A stretch of DNA of 64,000 nt from Syntrophus sp963665935 (GTDB lineage: Bacteria > Desulfobacterota > Syntrophia > Syntrophales > Syntrophaceae), in assembly GCA_963665935.1 (NCBI GenBank), contig OY762510.1, forward strand, positions 806,001 to 870,000. The letters run 5' to 3'. The position numbers and the translations under genes were made by a program. Shown piece after piece: positions 36,067-44,108 of the stretch. Below the pieces are notes generated by a model, which did no database searches, was not told the DNA's origin, and worked only from the letters and a program-made list of their open reading frames with translations. Positions within the stretch are counted from its first letter, which is position 1; every line of letters starts with the position of its first letter.

Positions 36067-36216
36067 CTATTTTGTCTCCCTGTGGAGCTTGTGGGACCGG
36101 CAGAACCGGCAGTATTTCTTGATTTCAAATCGGCCTTGCATCGTCCGCTTATTCTTCGTTGTCGTGTAATTTTTCTGCTTACACTCCGTACATGCCAAAA
36201 TAATAATATTACGCAT
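36067..36216 (-). CDS. rpmG: 50S ribosomal protein L33, zinc-binding form
   Basis: A 49-residue protein beginning MRNIIILACTECKQKNYTTT with a second cysteine pair (YCRFCRSHKLHRETK), the zinc-binding C+ form of L33. The ATG at 36216 is preceded by GGGAGAGG. It sits between tRNA-Thr and tRNA-Trp, a common place for rpmG upstream of secE-nusG. Confidence 0.96.
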   Translation of the reverse strand: MRNIIILACTECKQKNYTTTKNKRTMQGRFEIKKYCRFCRSHKLHRETK

Positions 36217-36238
36217 ACCTCTCCCGCCTGCACACCAT

Positions 36239-36314
36239 TGGAGCCCACGACCAGGATTGAACTGGTGACCTCATCCTTACCAAGGATGTGCTCTACCGAC
36301 TGAGCTACGTGGGC
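36239..36314 (-). tRNA. tRNA-Thr (anticodon GGT)
   Basis: Acceptor GCCCACG / CGTGGGC, anticodon loop TTGGTAA in a CATCC/GGATG stem, T-loop GTTCAATCC, and encoded CCA at 36239-36241. It is the last of the Thr-Tyr-Gly-Thr group in transcription order. Confidence 0.97.
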
Positions 36315-36458
36315 GTTAAGATTTTTTCTGCGCTATTTCCTGACTCTTTTGTGGTTCGCTTCTGCCTCTCCAGAATGTAATTTTCGCACAACCGATTCTC
36401 TTTCGCAATTACGCTGGAAGACCTTTACAACCCCACACATCCCTGAGATGAAACTAAA

Positions 36459-36534
36459 TGGAGCGGGAAACGGGATTCGAACCCGCGACCCTCAGCTTGG
36501 AAGGCTGACGCTCTAGCCCCTGAGCTACTCCCGC
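36459..36534 (-). tRNA. tRNA-Gly (anticodon TCC)
   Basis: Acceptor GCGGGAG with its pairing 3' strand, anticodon loop CTTCCAA in a TCAGC/GCTGA stem, T-loop GTTCGAATC, and encoded CCA at 36459-36461. Confidence 0.97.
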
Positions 36535-36607
36535 TTACCGATGGAATTCGATGGATAACCCGGAAAGTTCCTGTACCGAATTTTCTCCTCCCCATGGAGG
36601 CAATAAA

Positions 36608-36692
36608 TGGTGGAGGGGGGAGGGTTCGAACCTCCGTAGGCTGAGCCGACAGATTTACAGTCTGCTCCCTTTGACCGCTCGGGAACCCCTCC
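36608..36692 (-). tRNA. tRNA-Tyr (anticodon GTA)
   Basis: An 85-base tRNA with a long variable arm, acceptor GGAGGGG / CCCCTCC, anticodon loop CTGTAAA with GTA, and encoded CCA at 36608-36610. Long variable arm and GTA both fit tyrosine. Confidence 0.97.
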
Positions 36693-36710
36693 GCTTTAGC
36701 AATACTTATC

Positions 36711-36786
36711 TGGAGCTGGCGATGGGACTCGAACCCGCAACCTGCTGATTACAAATCAGCTGCTCTACCGATTGAGCTACGCCAGC
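36711..36786 (-). tRNA. tRNA-Thr (anticodon TGT)
   Basis: Acceptor GCTGGCG with its pairing strand, anticodon loop TTTGTAA in a CTGAT/ATCAG stem, T-loop GTTCGAGTC, and encoded CCA at 36711-36713. First gene of the tRNA-rpmG-secE-nusG transcript, behind a promoter. Confidence 0.97.
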
Positions 36787-36858
36787 ACAAACGCATTTTC
36801 AATGACTTCAATCGTTCAATTCGCAAAAATACTGCGAACTAAAAACCCTGAAGCGGTG

Positions 36859-36887
36859 AACTTAATTTGATTGTCTGCGTTTGTCAA
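36859..36887 (-). promoter_or_regulatory. Promoter for the tRNA-rpmG-secE-nusG unit
   Basis: On the minus strand TTGACA (36882-36887) is followed after 17 bp by TAAGTT (36859-36864). It lies about 75 bp upstream of tRNA-Thr. The -35 is perfect and the -10 weak. Confidence 0.55.
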
Positions 36888-36958
36888 GTAAATTTTAAAC
36901 AATATTTTTACCGGTTTTCTTCACCCGTGCCAGTGGAACCGGTCATTTTTTCTCCCGG

Positions 36959-37531
36959 CTATACGGAATTCTCCTGCGGTTCTTCAATGATTTCGGCAGA
37001 AAAAATAAAAATAGCCGCATGTTCGTTTTTCCAAGCATCATAGGGAAGTCCGGCCTTATAGCAGGTCTCCTCCAGAAAAGTCAAGGCATCCCAATCGTAT
37101 TCCGTCGCCACTTGAGGCAGTAATAAGCCCGAACAATTTCCCAGCATGATGTATAACCCATGCTTCCCGATTTCTATTTCCTCGGGACTTTCTATTTTTT
37201 TCAAAGGGGACAGCACGGATATCTCAATCGAGAGATCCCCCAGTTCATCCCCTTTCAAGGGAAGAAATCTCGGATCTTGAAAAGCGGCGGCCAAGGCCAT
37301 TTCCCTCACGGCCTGATTGAGAGGTTTGAAGGCCTGGATATAGCCGATACAGCCACGCAACTGTCCCCGTTTCTTAAGAGTTACGAATACCCCTCTTTTC
37401 TCCTGAAGTACGGAGGAAATTTGATTTTTCTCCTGCTCTTTGGGAGATGCGCCCTCTTTCTGCAGCTTCGCCTCGATCGTTGACCGGACGATCTCCAGCA
37501 AGGCCCTCCTGTCTTCTGCCGTTAAATTCAT
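36959..37531 (-). CDS. amrA: AMMECR1-domain protein (AmmeMemoRadiSam system protein A)
   Basis: A 190-residue AMMECR1-family protein with RGQLRGCIGYIQAFKPL, the family's hallmark LRGCIG, and DPRFLPLKGDEL. The biochemical role is not established. It overlaps the Memo-family gene upstream by four bases. The two families recur with a radical SAM protein, and the trio is named AmmeMemoRadiSam, but the radical SAM member is not next to them here. Confidence 0.9.
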   Translation of the reverse strand: MNLTAEDRRALLEIVRSTIEAKLQKEGASPKEQEKNQISSVLQEKRGVFVTLKKRGQLRGCIGYIQAFKPLNQAVREMALAAAFQDPRFLPLKGDELGDLSIEISVLSPLKKIESPEEIEIGKHGLYIMLGNCSGLLLPQVATEYDWDALTFLEETCYKAGLPYDAWKNEHAAIFIFSAEIIEEPQENSV

Positions 37532-38361
37532 CGTCGTTCCCCCTTGTAGAAAACAGCGGCCGCATATCCGACAACACCGCTTCTGTCTCCGGTCACATCT
37601 CCTGAATTCGCATACTTCAAGACATCCGCCTTATCCGCCCCCAATTGCTTCGCCACCATCAGAGTCACAGCCGCCGGCCCTCCTCCGCAAGCCTCACCGA
37701 CCCCCTTTTCCAGATCTCTCATTAAGCCGACCTCGTCCATTTTGCCGAGATGTTCGACAATACGTCGATCCATTTTCAGCGCCTGCTCATAGTTATGAAA
37801 ATGAGACAAATCCGAGCTGCCCACAACCAGTATTTTTTTTTCTCCTGCACAGGAAACGATTGCATCAGCCAGAAGGCTGCACGTGTCCTCATCCTGGTCG
37901 CCCATCATTAAAGGAACAAAGAGGAATTCTCCGAGAGCAACCTGCAGAAAGGGCAATTGAATTTCAACGGAATGTTCCTGGGTGTGGACATTCGGCAGGA
38001 AGGAAATGCGAGTATCCTCTTCCAGGAGTCTGTCGGCAATGGCCGAATGGACGCGGACAACGCCCAGAGGCGTTTCATACCCCCCTTGATTGAAAAGGGA
38101 AACACCGCGGAAATAGGCGCGGTGGCTGGGTCCGATCACGAAGACGACATCGAAAGTTTTACCCTGGATCTGCTTATAGGCGTGCGCCGCAACCTGGCCG
38201 GAATACATATAGCCCGCATGGGGTGCGACAAGGCCGAGAATTTCTCCTTGAATCGGTGCATTCGACACCTGGGTAAAATAATGAAGAATATCCCTTTCCA
38301 GGATTCGAGGATTTCCCGGATACCATGAACCTGCAATCAGGGACTTTTTAATATAGTCCAT
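37528..38361 (-). CDS. amrB: Memo-family protein (AmmeMemoRadiSam system protein B)
   Basis: A 277-residue Memo/MEMO1-type protein related to extradiol dioxygenases. It shows LVAPHAGYMYSG, VIGPSHRAYF and SSDLSHF, with histidines matching the metal-site positions of the family. The ATG at 38361 is preceded by GGAGGAGATCGCT, so the 24-codon upstream extension is rejected. It overlaps amrA (ATGA) and lies 143 bp after the cysteine synthase-CysRS fusion. Confidence 0.9.
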   Translation of the reverse strand: MDYIKKSLIAGSWYPGNPRILERDILHYFTQVSNAPIQGEILGLVAPHAGYMYSGQVAAHAYKQIQGKTFDVVFVIGPSHRAYFRGVSLFNQGGYETPLGVVRVHSAIADRLLEEDTRISFLPNVHTQEHSVEIQLPFLQVALGEFLFVPLMMGDQDEDTCSLLADAIVSCAGEKKILVVGSSDLSHFHNYEQALKMDRRIVEHLGKMDEVGLMRDLEKGVGEACGGGPAAVTLMVAKQLGADKADVLKYANSGDVTGDRSGVVGYAAAVFYKGERR

Positions 38362-38504
38362 AGCGATCTCCTCCGTTTCATGGCGGTTCGCAGGCTGGCG
38401 AGAATTGCTCCTCCCAGGCAAGCGCAATCTCATAGGGTTAAATTTAAACAGCCAGAACCGAGGGCATTCTCTTCAGCCCTTTGACCGGCCTATTCCCCTC
38501 CCGA

Positions 38505-40814
38505 TCATTTTAAGCGCCAAGTCACACCCTCCGGGGTATCGGCCACCATAATTCCCATTTCCAGAAGCTTCTGACGAATTTCATCCGCCTGCGCCCACTG
38601 TCCCGCCGCACGCAGATCCTCCCGTTGATTCATCAAGCGCCTTGCCTCTTGAGTCAGCTGTTCTTCCTCAAACTTCAGCACGCCGAACACCGCATCGACC
38701 TTCTTCATAGCCTCCAGGACCGAATCCCGCTGCTCCAGAGTCAATTGACCCTGGGCAAGAGGAATACTGACTTTCTTGACGAAGGCGAACAGGGCAGCCA
38801 GGGCTCCGGAGATGTTGAGATCATCATCCATGGCCGTGGTAAATCCCTGCCGGAGATCATAAATCAGCTGTTCTAGATCAGGATGCCCGCCCCCAGCCTT
38901 GAATCGGATCAGACGCTGGATGAAGCCATTGAGTTTAAGGACTGTATATTTTGCCGTATCCAGAGCACCAAAAGAAAAGTTCAGCGGTTTTCGATAATGT
39001 GAACTGAACAGGAAAAAGCGGACTTCTTGACCAGTATAGCCCTTTTCTTCCAGATCCTCAAGGGTCAGGGCATTGTTGAGGGAGCGGGACATCTTTTTCC
39101 CGCCGACCATGACCAGGTCCGTGTTGATCCAGTAATTCGCAATCTTTTTACCCGTCGCGGCCTTGCCGATGGCCATGACATTCTCGCAATGGGGGAAGAC
39201 AATATCGGAACCGCTCGCATGGATGTCGAAGGTATCAGCGAGATAATGCTGGGCAATGGCGGCGCATTCCAGATGCCAGCTCGGCCGGACGCTGCCCCAG
39301 CGGGTCTTGAAGCACACCCCCCGTTTCAACTCACTGAGCGTGGATCGCTTCAACAGGGTAAAATCCACGGGGCTGTCTTTTTCGTAGTAATCCAGGTCGA
39401 TCGTCCGGCCATGCTGAACCCGGGTAAGGTCGATATTGGAAAGGCACCCGTAATCATTCAGTTTTGAAATGTCGAAATAAACGGATCGCAATTTTTCATA
39501 GGCAAATCCCCTATCGACCAGTTTGTCCACCAGCTTCACCATGCAGTCGAAGTTCTCGCTGGCCCGGGGATAACTCTCGTCCTTTTTGATGTTCAGCTTC
39601 TCGATATCCCGGAGAAACGCCTCTGCACAGCGGGCCGTATAAATGCCCAGATCCATATCTTCCCGTTCGGCGCCCCGAATGGAACGATCCGCCAGATCGA
39701 TGATGTTCAGGACGTGCTTGACCGGATAGCCTCGAAATTCGAGATACCGGCGGATCAGATCGGAAACCACAAACCGGCGATAACTGCCAATATGGGGGAC
39801 CTCATGGATCGTGGGCCCGCAGGAGTGCATCAGGACGAGTTCCGGATTGATGGGCCGGAAGAAGGTTTTGCTTCGTAACAAAACGTTGTAGAAGCGGATG
39901 GTGGATTCTTCCTTATCCATGAACAGCTCGGTGCTGAGGTAACGTTCACCGCTGTCCGGAAAGATCACCACGATTACGCCCTCGCTCATCTCTTTTGCCT
40001 TCTGCGCCGCCACATGCATGGCCGCCCCCGAGCTCATCCCCGCCAGGATTCCCTCTTCTCTGGCCAGCCTTCTGGCCATCTCATAGGCATCCTCATCCAG
40101 GATGTGAACCTTTTCGTCAAGACTGCGTTTATCATAGATTCCGGGTACATAGGATTCCTTCAAATTCTTCAGACCCTGAATCCGGTGCTGAAGATAGGGT
40201 TCCACCCCGACAATTTTAATCTCCGGATTGTATTCCTTCAGCCGCCGGGAAAGCCCCATCGCCGTTCCCGTTGTCCCCATCGTGGCGATAGCCATGGTGA
40301 CCTTTCCGTCGGTCTGTTGCCAGATTTCCTCGGCCGTCCCGAAATAATGGGCCAGGATATTGTCGGGATTATTGAACTGGTCCGGAACAAAATAGCGATC
40401 CGGATTTTCCCGCATCATGCTGTAAACGACCTCGATGGCTCCGTCCGTTCCCATACTGGCTGGGGTAAAATACAATTCCGCTCCCATAGCCTTGAGGATT
40501 TTTTTCCTCTCTTCGCTGGCCGATTCCGCCATCGCCAGGCACAACCGATATCCCTTGGCCGCCGCAATCAACGCCAAGCCGATACCTGTGTTGCCACTGG
40601 TTGCTTCCAGGATGATTTTATCCGCGGTCAATTCCCCTCGCTTTTCGGCCTCGTTGATCATATAAAGGGCTGTCCGGTCCTTAATGGATCCACCCGGATT
40701 AAAACTTTCCAACTTGGCATATATCTTTACATTCGGATTCGGATTCAACCGGCGAATCTCAACAAGGGGCGTATTGCCTATCGACTCAATAATATTGCCG
40801 TAAAGTTTCTTCAT
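38505..40814 (-). CDS. Cysteine synthase fused to a CysRS-like protein
   Basis: A 769-residue two-part protein. Residues 1-300 are a PLP-dependent O-acetylserine sulfhydrylase-type cysteine synthase: LVEIRRLNP, the PLP lysine in GGSIKDR (Lys45), EATSGNTGIGLA, GTTGTAMG and GMSSGAA. Residues about 310-769 are a full-length cysteinyl-tRNA synthetase fold: zinc cysteine in HSCGPT (Cys332), WHLECA (Cys517), KKMSRS (574-579) and a normal C-terminal end (ADEIRQKLLEMGIMVADTPEGV). Several signatures differ from the canonical cysS at 1-812: HIGH is HIGS (341-344), and the zinc pair PHHENE is PHCENV (541-546), losing the glutamate. It could couple cysteine synthesis to aminoacylation, or act as a CysRS paralog with another acceptor. 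The ATG at 40814 matches the cysteine synthase start. Confidence 0.9.
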   Translation of the reverse strand: MKKLYGNIIESIGNTPLVEIRRLNPNPNVKIYAKLESFNPGGSIKDRTALYMINEAEKRGELTADKIILEATSGNTGIGLALIAAAKGYRLCLAMAESASEERKKILKAMGAELYFTPASMGTDGAIEVVYSMMRENPDRYFVPDQFNNPDNILAHYFGTAEEIWQQTDGKVTMAIATMGTTGTAMGLSRRLKEYNPEIKIVGVEPYLQHRIQGLKNLKESYVPGIYDKRSLDEKVHILDEDAYEMARRLAREEGILAGMSSGAAMHVAAQKAKEMSEGVIVVIFPDSGERYLSTELFMDKEESTIRFYNVLLRSKTFFRPINPELVLMHSCGPTIHEVPHIGSYRRFVVSDLIRRYLEFRGYPVKHVLNIIDLADRSIRGAEREDMDLGIYTARCAEAFLRDIEKLNIKKDESYPRASENFDCMVKLVDKLVDRGFAYEKLRSVYFDISKLNDYGCLSNIDLTRVQHGRTIDLDYYEKDSPVDFTLLKRSTLSELKRGVCFKTRWGSVRPSWHLECAAIAQHYLADTFDIHASGSDIVFPHCENVMAIGKAATGKKIANYWINTDLVMVGGKKMSRSLNNALTLEDLEEKGYTGQEVRFFLFSSHYRKPLNFSFGALDTAKYTVLKLNGFIQRLIRFKAGGGHPDLEQLIYDLRQGFTTAMDDDLNISGALAALFAFVKKVSIPLAQGQLTLEQRDSVLEAMKKVDAVFGVLKFEEEQLTQEARRLMNQREDLRAAGQWAQADEIRQKLLEMGIMVADTPEGVTWRLK

Positions 40815-41021
40815 GCCTCTCTTTTCGTCCCATGATCGCGGCTGTAAACAATGCCCATGGTTCTTCCTCTGCAGTAATATTCTTTTTTCCAATAAAGAGA
40901 TGTTCCTTGATCTTGATTTGAAGGAAATTCGGGTAAAATATGAATACTGAATGCCAGGCTATGGCTTCGTGAAAGTTTTTTTTCAGGCGTGATCTTAAGT
41001 TACTGAAAAGGAATTGCGGTT

Positions 41022-41429
41022 TTAGCTGTCCAACTTCGGGAGGGGAATTTTAAGAAACTTTACCCCTTCGTCTTTCAACAGGTCTTCCTCCTGCTTCGTC
41101 GTGGTCCCTTTGATATTTCTGGGATCCTCCTTGCCGTGAAAGATGTTCAACGCCACTTCCGCAAACCGTTCGCCGACATCCTCGAAATGTTTATTGACAT
41201 AGTCCTGAAATTTCTGCAGCAGGCTTGTCTCGCGGGGATCTTTTTTACCATCGCTCTCTGAATTTCGACTCACGATCTTCGGCGAAGAAGGCAGTTGCCG
41301 GGCTTCAAAACTTCCACAAATCGGACAGGCAATCATCTTTTGTTCCTTCTGTTCTTCGAAGGCCTTTCTGTCCTTGAACCATCCCTCAAATTTATGCCCT
41401 TTTTCACATTTCAGATCATAAATAATCAA
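41022..41429 (-). CDS. DUF1178-family protein
   Basis: A 135-residue protein of the DUF1178 family, recognised from MIIYDLKCEKGHKFEGWFKD and CPICGS. The two cysteine pairs may form a zinc ribbon. The rest is charged and probably partly helical. The function is unknown. It lies about 200 bp upstream of the cysteine synthase-CysRS fusion on the same strand and could be cotranscribed with it. Confidence 0.85.
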   Translation of the reverse strand: MIIYDLKCEKGHKFEGWFKDRKAFEEQKEQKMIACPICGSFEARQLPSSPKIVSRNSESDGKKDPRETSLLQKFQDYVNKHFEDVGERFAEVALNIFHGKEDPRNIKGTTTKQEEDLLKDEGVKFLKIPLPKLDS

Positions 41430-41621
41430 GAATACTACCTCTTTAATTCTCTTCGGTCCTCAATAGCACGTTAATCAGCAAAAAACAATAGAGCAGAAAC
41501 AGAGTAGATTCAAGGTAAATTCCCGCAAGATTTGCTGTGACAGCTTTGATCCTGCGCCCTATCATCAGATTTGTGATATTTCATAGGAGAATATTTTATG
41601 GCGGATCATGTAAATTAATGG

Positions 41622-41650
41622 TGGACTTTTCTCAATAAATTTTATATGAA
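41622..41650 (+). promoter_or_regulatory. Candidate promoter for tRNA-Pro
   Basis: TGGACT (41622-41627), 17 bp, TATGAA (41645-41650), ending 11 bp before the tRNA 5' end. Both hexamers match four of six consensus positions. Confidence 0.45.
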
Positions 41651-41661
41651 CATCCCCCTGT

Positions 41662-41738
41662 CGGGATGTGGCCCAGCTTGGTAGGGCACTGCGTTCGGGA
41701 CGCAGGAGTCGCGCGTTCAAATCGCGCCATCCCGACCA
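41662..41738 (+). tRNA. tRNA-Pro (anticodon CGG)
   Basis: Acceptor CGGGATG / CATCCCG, anticodon loop TTCGGGA in a CTGCG/CGCAG stem, T-loop GTTCAAATC and encoded CCA (41736-41738), followed by a T run. It is the only tRNA on the plus strand and converges on pilC with its end three bases from the pilC stop. Confidence 0.97.
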
Positions 41739-41741
41739 TTT

Positions 41742-42953
41742 TTATGAGCCCACCACGGAAGCCATCTGGAAGATCGGCAGGTACATCGCGATGATCATTC
41801 CTCCGACGACGCCTCCCAGAAACACCATCATGAAAGGTTCCAGAAGAGCCGTCATGGCGCTTACCGCCGCATCCACTTCATCGTCATAAAAGTCCGCGAT
41901 CTTGGCCAACATGGCATCCAAGGCACCGGTGTGCTCTCCAACGGCGATCATCTGAACGACCATGGGAGGAAAGAGTCCCGATGCCTCAAGGGGTTCCGCA
42001 ATCGTTTTTCCCTCACTGATGCTGCGCCGCGTGTTCATCAGCGCCTCTTCGACAATCTTGTTTCCTGCCGTCCTGCTCACAATGGCCAAGCCGTCCAGAA
42101 TAGGGACACCGCTGCTCATCATCGTGGACAGAGTCCGCGTGAACTTGGCCACGGCAACCTTTTTCAGGAGTGGGCCGAAGACAGGCAGCTTCAGGAGCAC
42201 GCGGTCTACCAGAACCGTTCCTTTTTCGGTCCGATAAAATTGTTTAAATCCGAAAATCGCCGCAATAACCGCCGCAACCATATAAACAAAATAGTGCTGC
42301 ATAAATGCGCTGGCATTGACCAGAAACTGTGTCGGCGCCGGCAGCGCCCCACCCATATCGGAAAACATTTTCTGGAAGACGGGGATTACCTTCAGCAGCA
42401 ACAATGTCACGACGCCGATGGAGATCACCAGAACACTGATCGGATAAGTCATGGCGCCCTTAACCTTTCGCTTGAGCTTCATGGCTTTTTCCATATACGC
42501 GGAAAGTCTTCCCAGGATGACATCCAGGATACCGCCGCTTTCCCCGGCCGCAATGAGATTGACAAAGAGTTCGTCAAAAATCTGAGGGTACTTTTTCAGG
42601 GCATCCGTCAATGAAGCTCCGCCTTCAATATCCTCTTTGATGGAAAGGATGATCTTGGCAAAGGTTTTATTGGTTTCCTGCTGGGCAAGGAGATCCAGAC
42701 ATTGGATCAGGGGGAGACCGGAATCGATCATCGTCGAAAAAATTCTGGCAAAGATGACGATCTGCTTCTCTTTTACTTTTTGCTTGAGAAAAGGAAGATA
42801 TTCAAGAAGGTCTTTGGGTTTTTTCTTAATCGTTATCGACTTGTAGCCCTGCCTCCGAAGCAGCTTTCTCAAAGTGGCTTCATCGGCAACCTTCATTTCG
42901 CCTTGCTTGACCTCACCCCTCCGTGTGGTCGCTTCCCATAATAACTCAGTCAT
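41742..42953 (-). CDS. pilC: Type IV pilus inner-membrane assembly protein PilC
   Basis: Inner-membrane platform protein of the type IV pilus (or type II secretion) machine. The 403 residues carry two GspF-type domains (about 65-190 and 270-390) with repeats FARIFSTMIDSGLPL and FTRTLSTMMSSGVPI, and three membrane segments. The N-terminal MTELLWEATTRRGEVKQGEM is typical of PilC. The gene is isolated, with no pilB or pilT beside it in the window. The ATG follows AGAAGGAG. Confidence 0.93.
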   Translation of the reverse strand: MTELLWEATTRRGEVKQGEMKVADEATLRKLLRRQGYKSITIKKKPKDLLEYLPFLKQKVKEKQIVIFARIFSTMIDSGLPLIQCLDLLAQQETNKTFAKIILSIKEDIEGGASLTDALKKYPQIFDELFVNLIAAGESGGILDVILGRLSAYMEKAMKLKRKVKGAMTYPISVLVISIGVVTLLLLKVIPVFQKMFSDMGGALPAPTQFLVNASAFMQHYFVYMVAAVIAAIFGFKQFYRTEKGTVLVDRVLLKLPVFGPLLKKVAVAKFTRTLSTMMSSGVPILDGLAIVSRTAGNKIVEEALMNTRRSISEGKTIAEPLEASGLFPPMVVQMIAVGEHTGALDAMLAKIADFYDDEVDAAVSAMTALLEPFMMVFLGGVVGGMIIAMYLPIFQMASVVGS

Positions 42954-43204
42954 GACGACAGCTCCTTCTGTTCAGAACTTTCCTTAAAAAAATCTTTGCC
43001 TCTCCCAGACAGTAAAAGGTTCCGGGCAGAAACTTATTTCAAGAAACGTTCCCTCCTGTCGTCTTTATTCTCGATCCGTTCAAGGATTATCTCAATGCGG
43101 TCGGCAGATGCAGAAAAATGCTGAGGATAGGGTATAAAACCGAGGAGGGTACCAACGCGAAGAAAACTTTGATCAGGAACCGGAAGAAATCCCGCAATCC
43201 TGTG

Positions 43205-43948
43205 TCACGAATTGTGCCAGATTGTTTTCCGACGGATCTCATGCATCACGATCCCTGCCGAAACAGACACATTGAGTGAATCGATTTTCCCCAGCATCGG
43301 AATGGAGATCAGAAAATCACATTGTTTGCGGATCAATGGCCGCATGCCCTTTCCTTCCGCCCCCATGACCAGACCGACGGCCCCCTGATAATCCGGGACG
43401 GATACGGACTGCGTTGCATGCGCGTCAGCCCCGAATATCCAGAAGCCACGTTTTTTTAGTTCATCAAGGGCGCGGACAAGATTGGCAACACGGGCGACAG
43501 GAAGATAACGGGCAGCCCCTGCGGAGGTCTTGATAACCGTAGCGGTAACGGAAGCCGCCCGGTGTTCGGGAAGAAGAACACCATTGGCACCAAAACAGTG
43601 CGCCGTTCGAAGAAGGGCCCCGAGGTTATGGGGATCGGTGATCCCGTCCAGGATCAGAACCAGATCATGAAGGCAGGATGGATGGCGATTGGCGATCACG
43701 GCATCCAGATCCCGGTAGAGATAAGGTTTGCACATGCCGAGAACACCCTGGTGGGACGATGTGCCGGCCAGTTCATCCAGGAAGGCCCGCTCCCGGATCT
43801 CCACGGGAATCCCTTGTTGCGCCGCCATGGTTGAAATCTCGCGGATCGCCGACTCGCTTCGCCCCCGGGCAACGACGATCCGCGTCACGCCTCCGCCGCC
43901 GCTGATAAGCGCCTCCTTAAGAGGGTTGACGCCATAAATCACTTCCAT
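43205..43948 (-). CDS. rlmB: 23S rRNA (guanosine-2'-O-)-methyltransferase RlmB
   Basis: SpoU/TrmH-type methyltransferase with a knotted fold that methylates G2251 of 23S rRNA. The 247 residues have the substrate-binding N-terminal domain (MEVIYGVNPLKEALIS) and the three SPOUT motifs: ILDGITDPHNLGALLRTA, LVMGAEGKGM and IPMLGKIDSLNVSVSAGI. It lies between pyrF and pilC with no tight coupling to either. Confidence 0.95.
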   Translation of the reverse strand: MEVIYGVNPLKEALISGGGGVTRIVVARGRSESAIREISTMAAQQGIPVEIRERAFLDELAGTSSHQGVLGMCKPYLYRDLDAVIANRHPSCLHDLVLILDGITDPHNLGALLRTAHCFGANGVLLPEHRAASVTATVIKTSAGAARYLPVARVANLVRALDELKKRGFWIFGADAHATQSVSVPDYQGAVGLVMGAEGKGMRPLIRKQCDFLISIPMLGKIDSLNVSVSAGIVMHEIRRKTIWHNS

Positions 43949-44090
43949 GATGGTCCCTTTAGATACGGCACGAAATGAGGTTAATGCAATGAAAGGTCAA
44001 AAAGAAGTTCACTTCGGCGAAGTTGAGACGATGCAACTGCAGCAAAGCGTTCGCAGGAATGCTGATCGGGCCGCCAAATTCAGGGAGCAC

Positions 44091-44107
44091 CCCGATCTGG
44101 AATCGGG
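44091..44107 (-). other. Stem-loop just after the pyrF stop
   Basis: CCCGAT (44091-44096) pairs with ATCGGG (44102-44107) just beyond the pyrF stop. It has no following T run, so it may mark a weak or Rho-dependent end, or an RNA-stabilising hairpin. Confidence 0.35.
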
Positions 44108-44108
44108 A

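Noticed and set aside
36063..36248. A 61-codon minus-strand ORF over rpmG
   Set aside because: It lies in another frame of the L33 gene, which is complete and recognisable at 36067-36216.
36910..36943. Inverted repeat ACCGGTT / AACCGGT downstream of amrA
   Set aside because: The T run is on the wrong side for leftward transcription and no plus-strand gene ends here, so a terminator call is not justified.
43037..43204. An open stretch of about 55 codons in frame after the rlmB stop
   Set aside because: It has no start with a ribosome-binding site, and RlmB ends normally before it. Such a length arises by chance.
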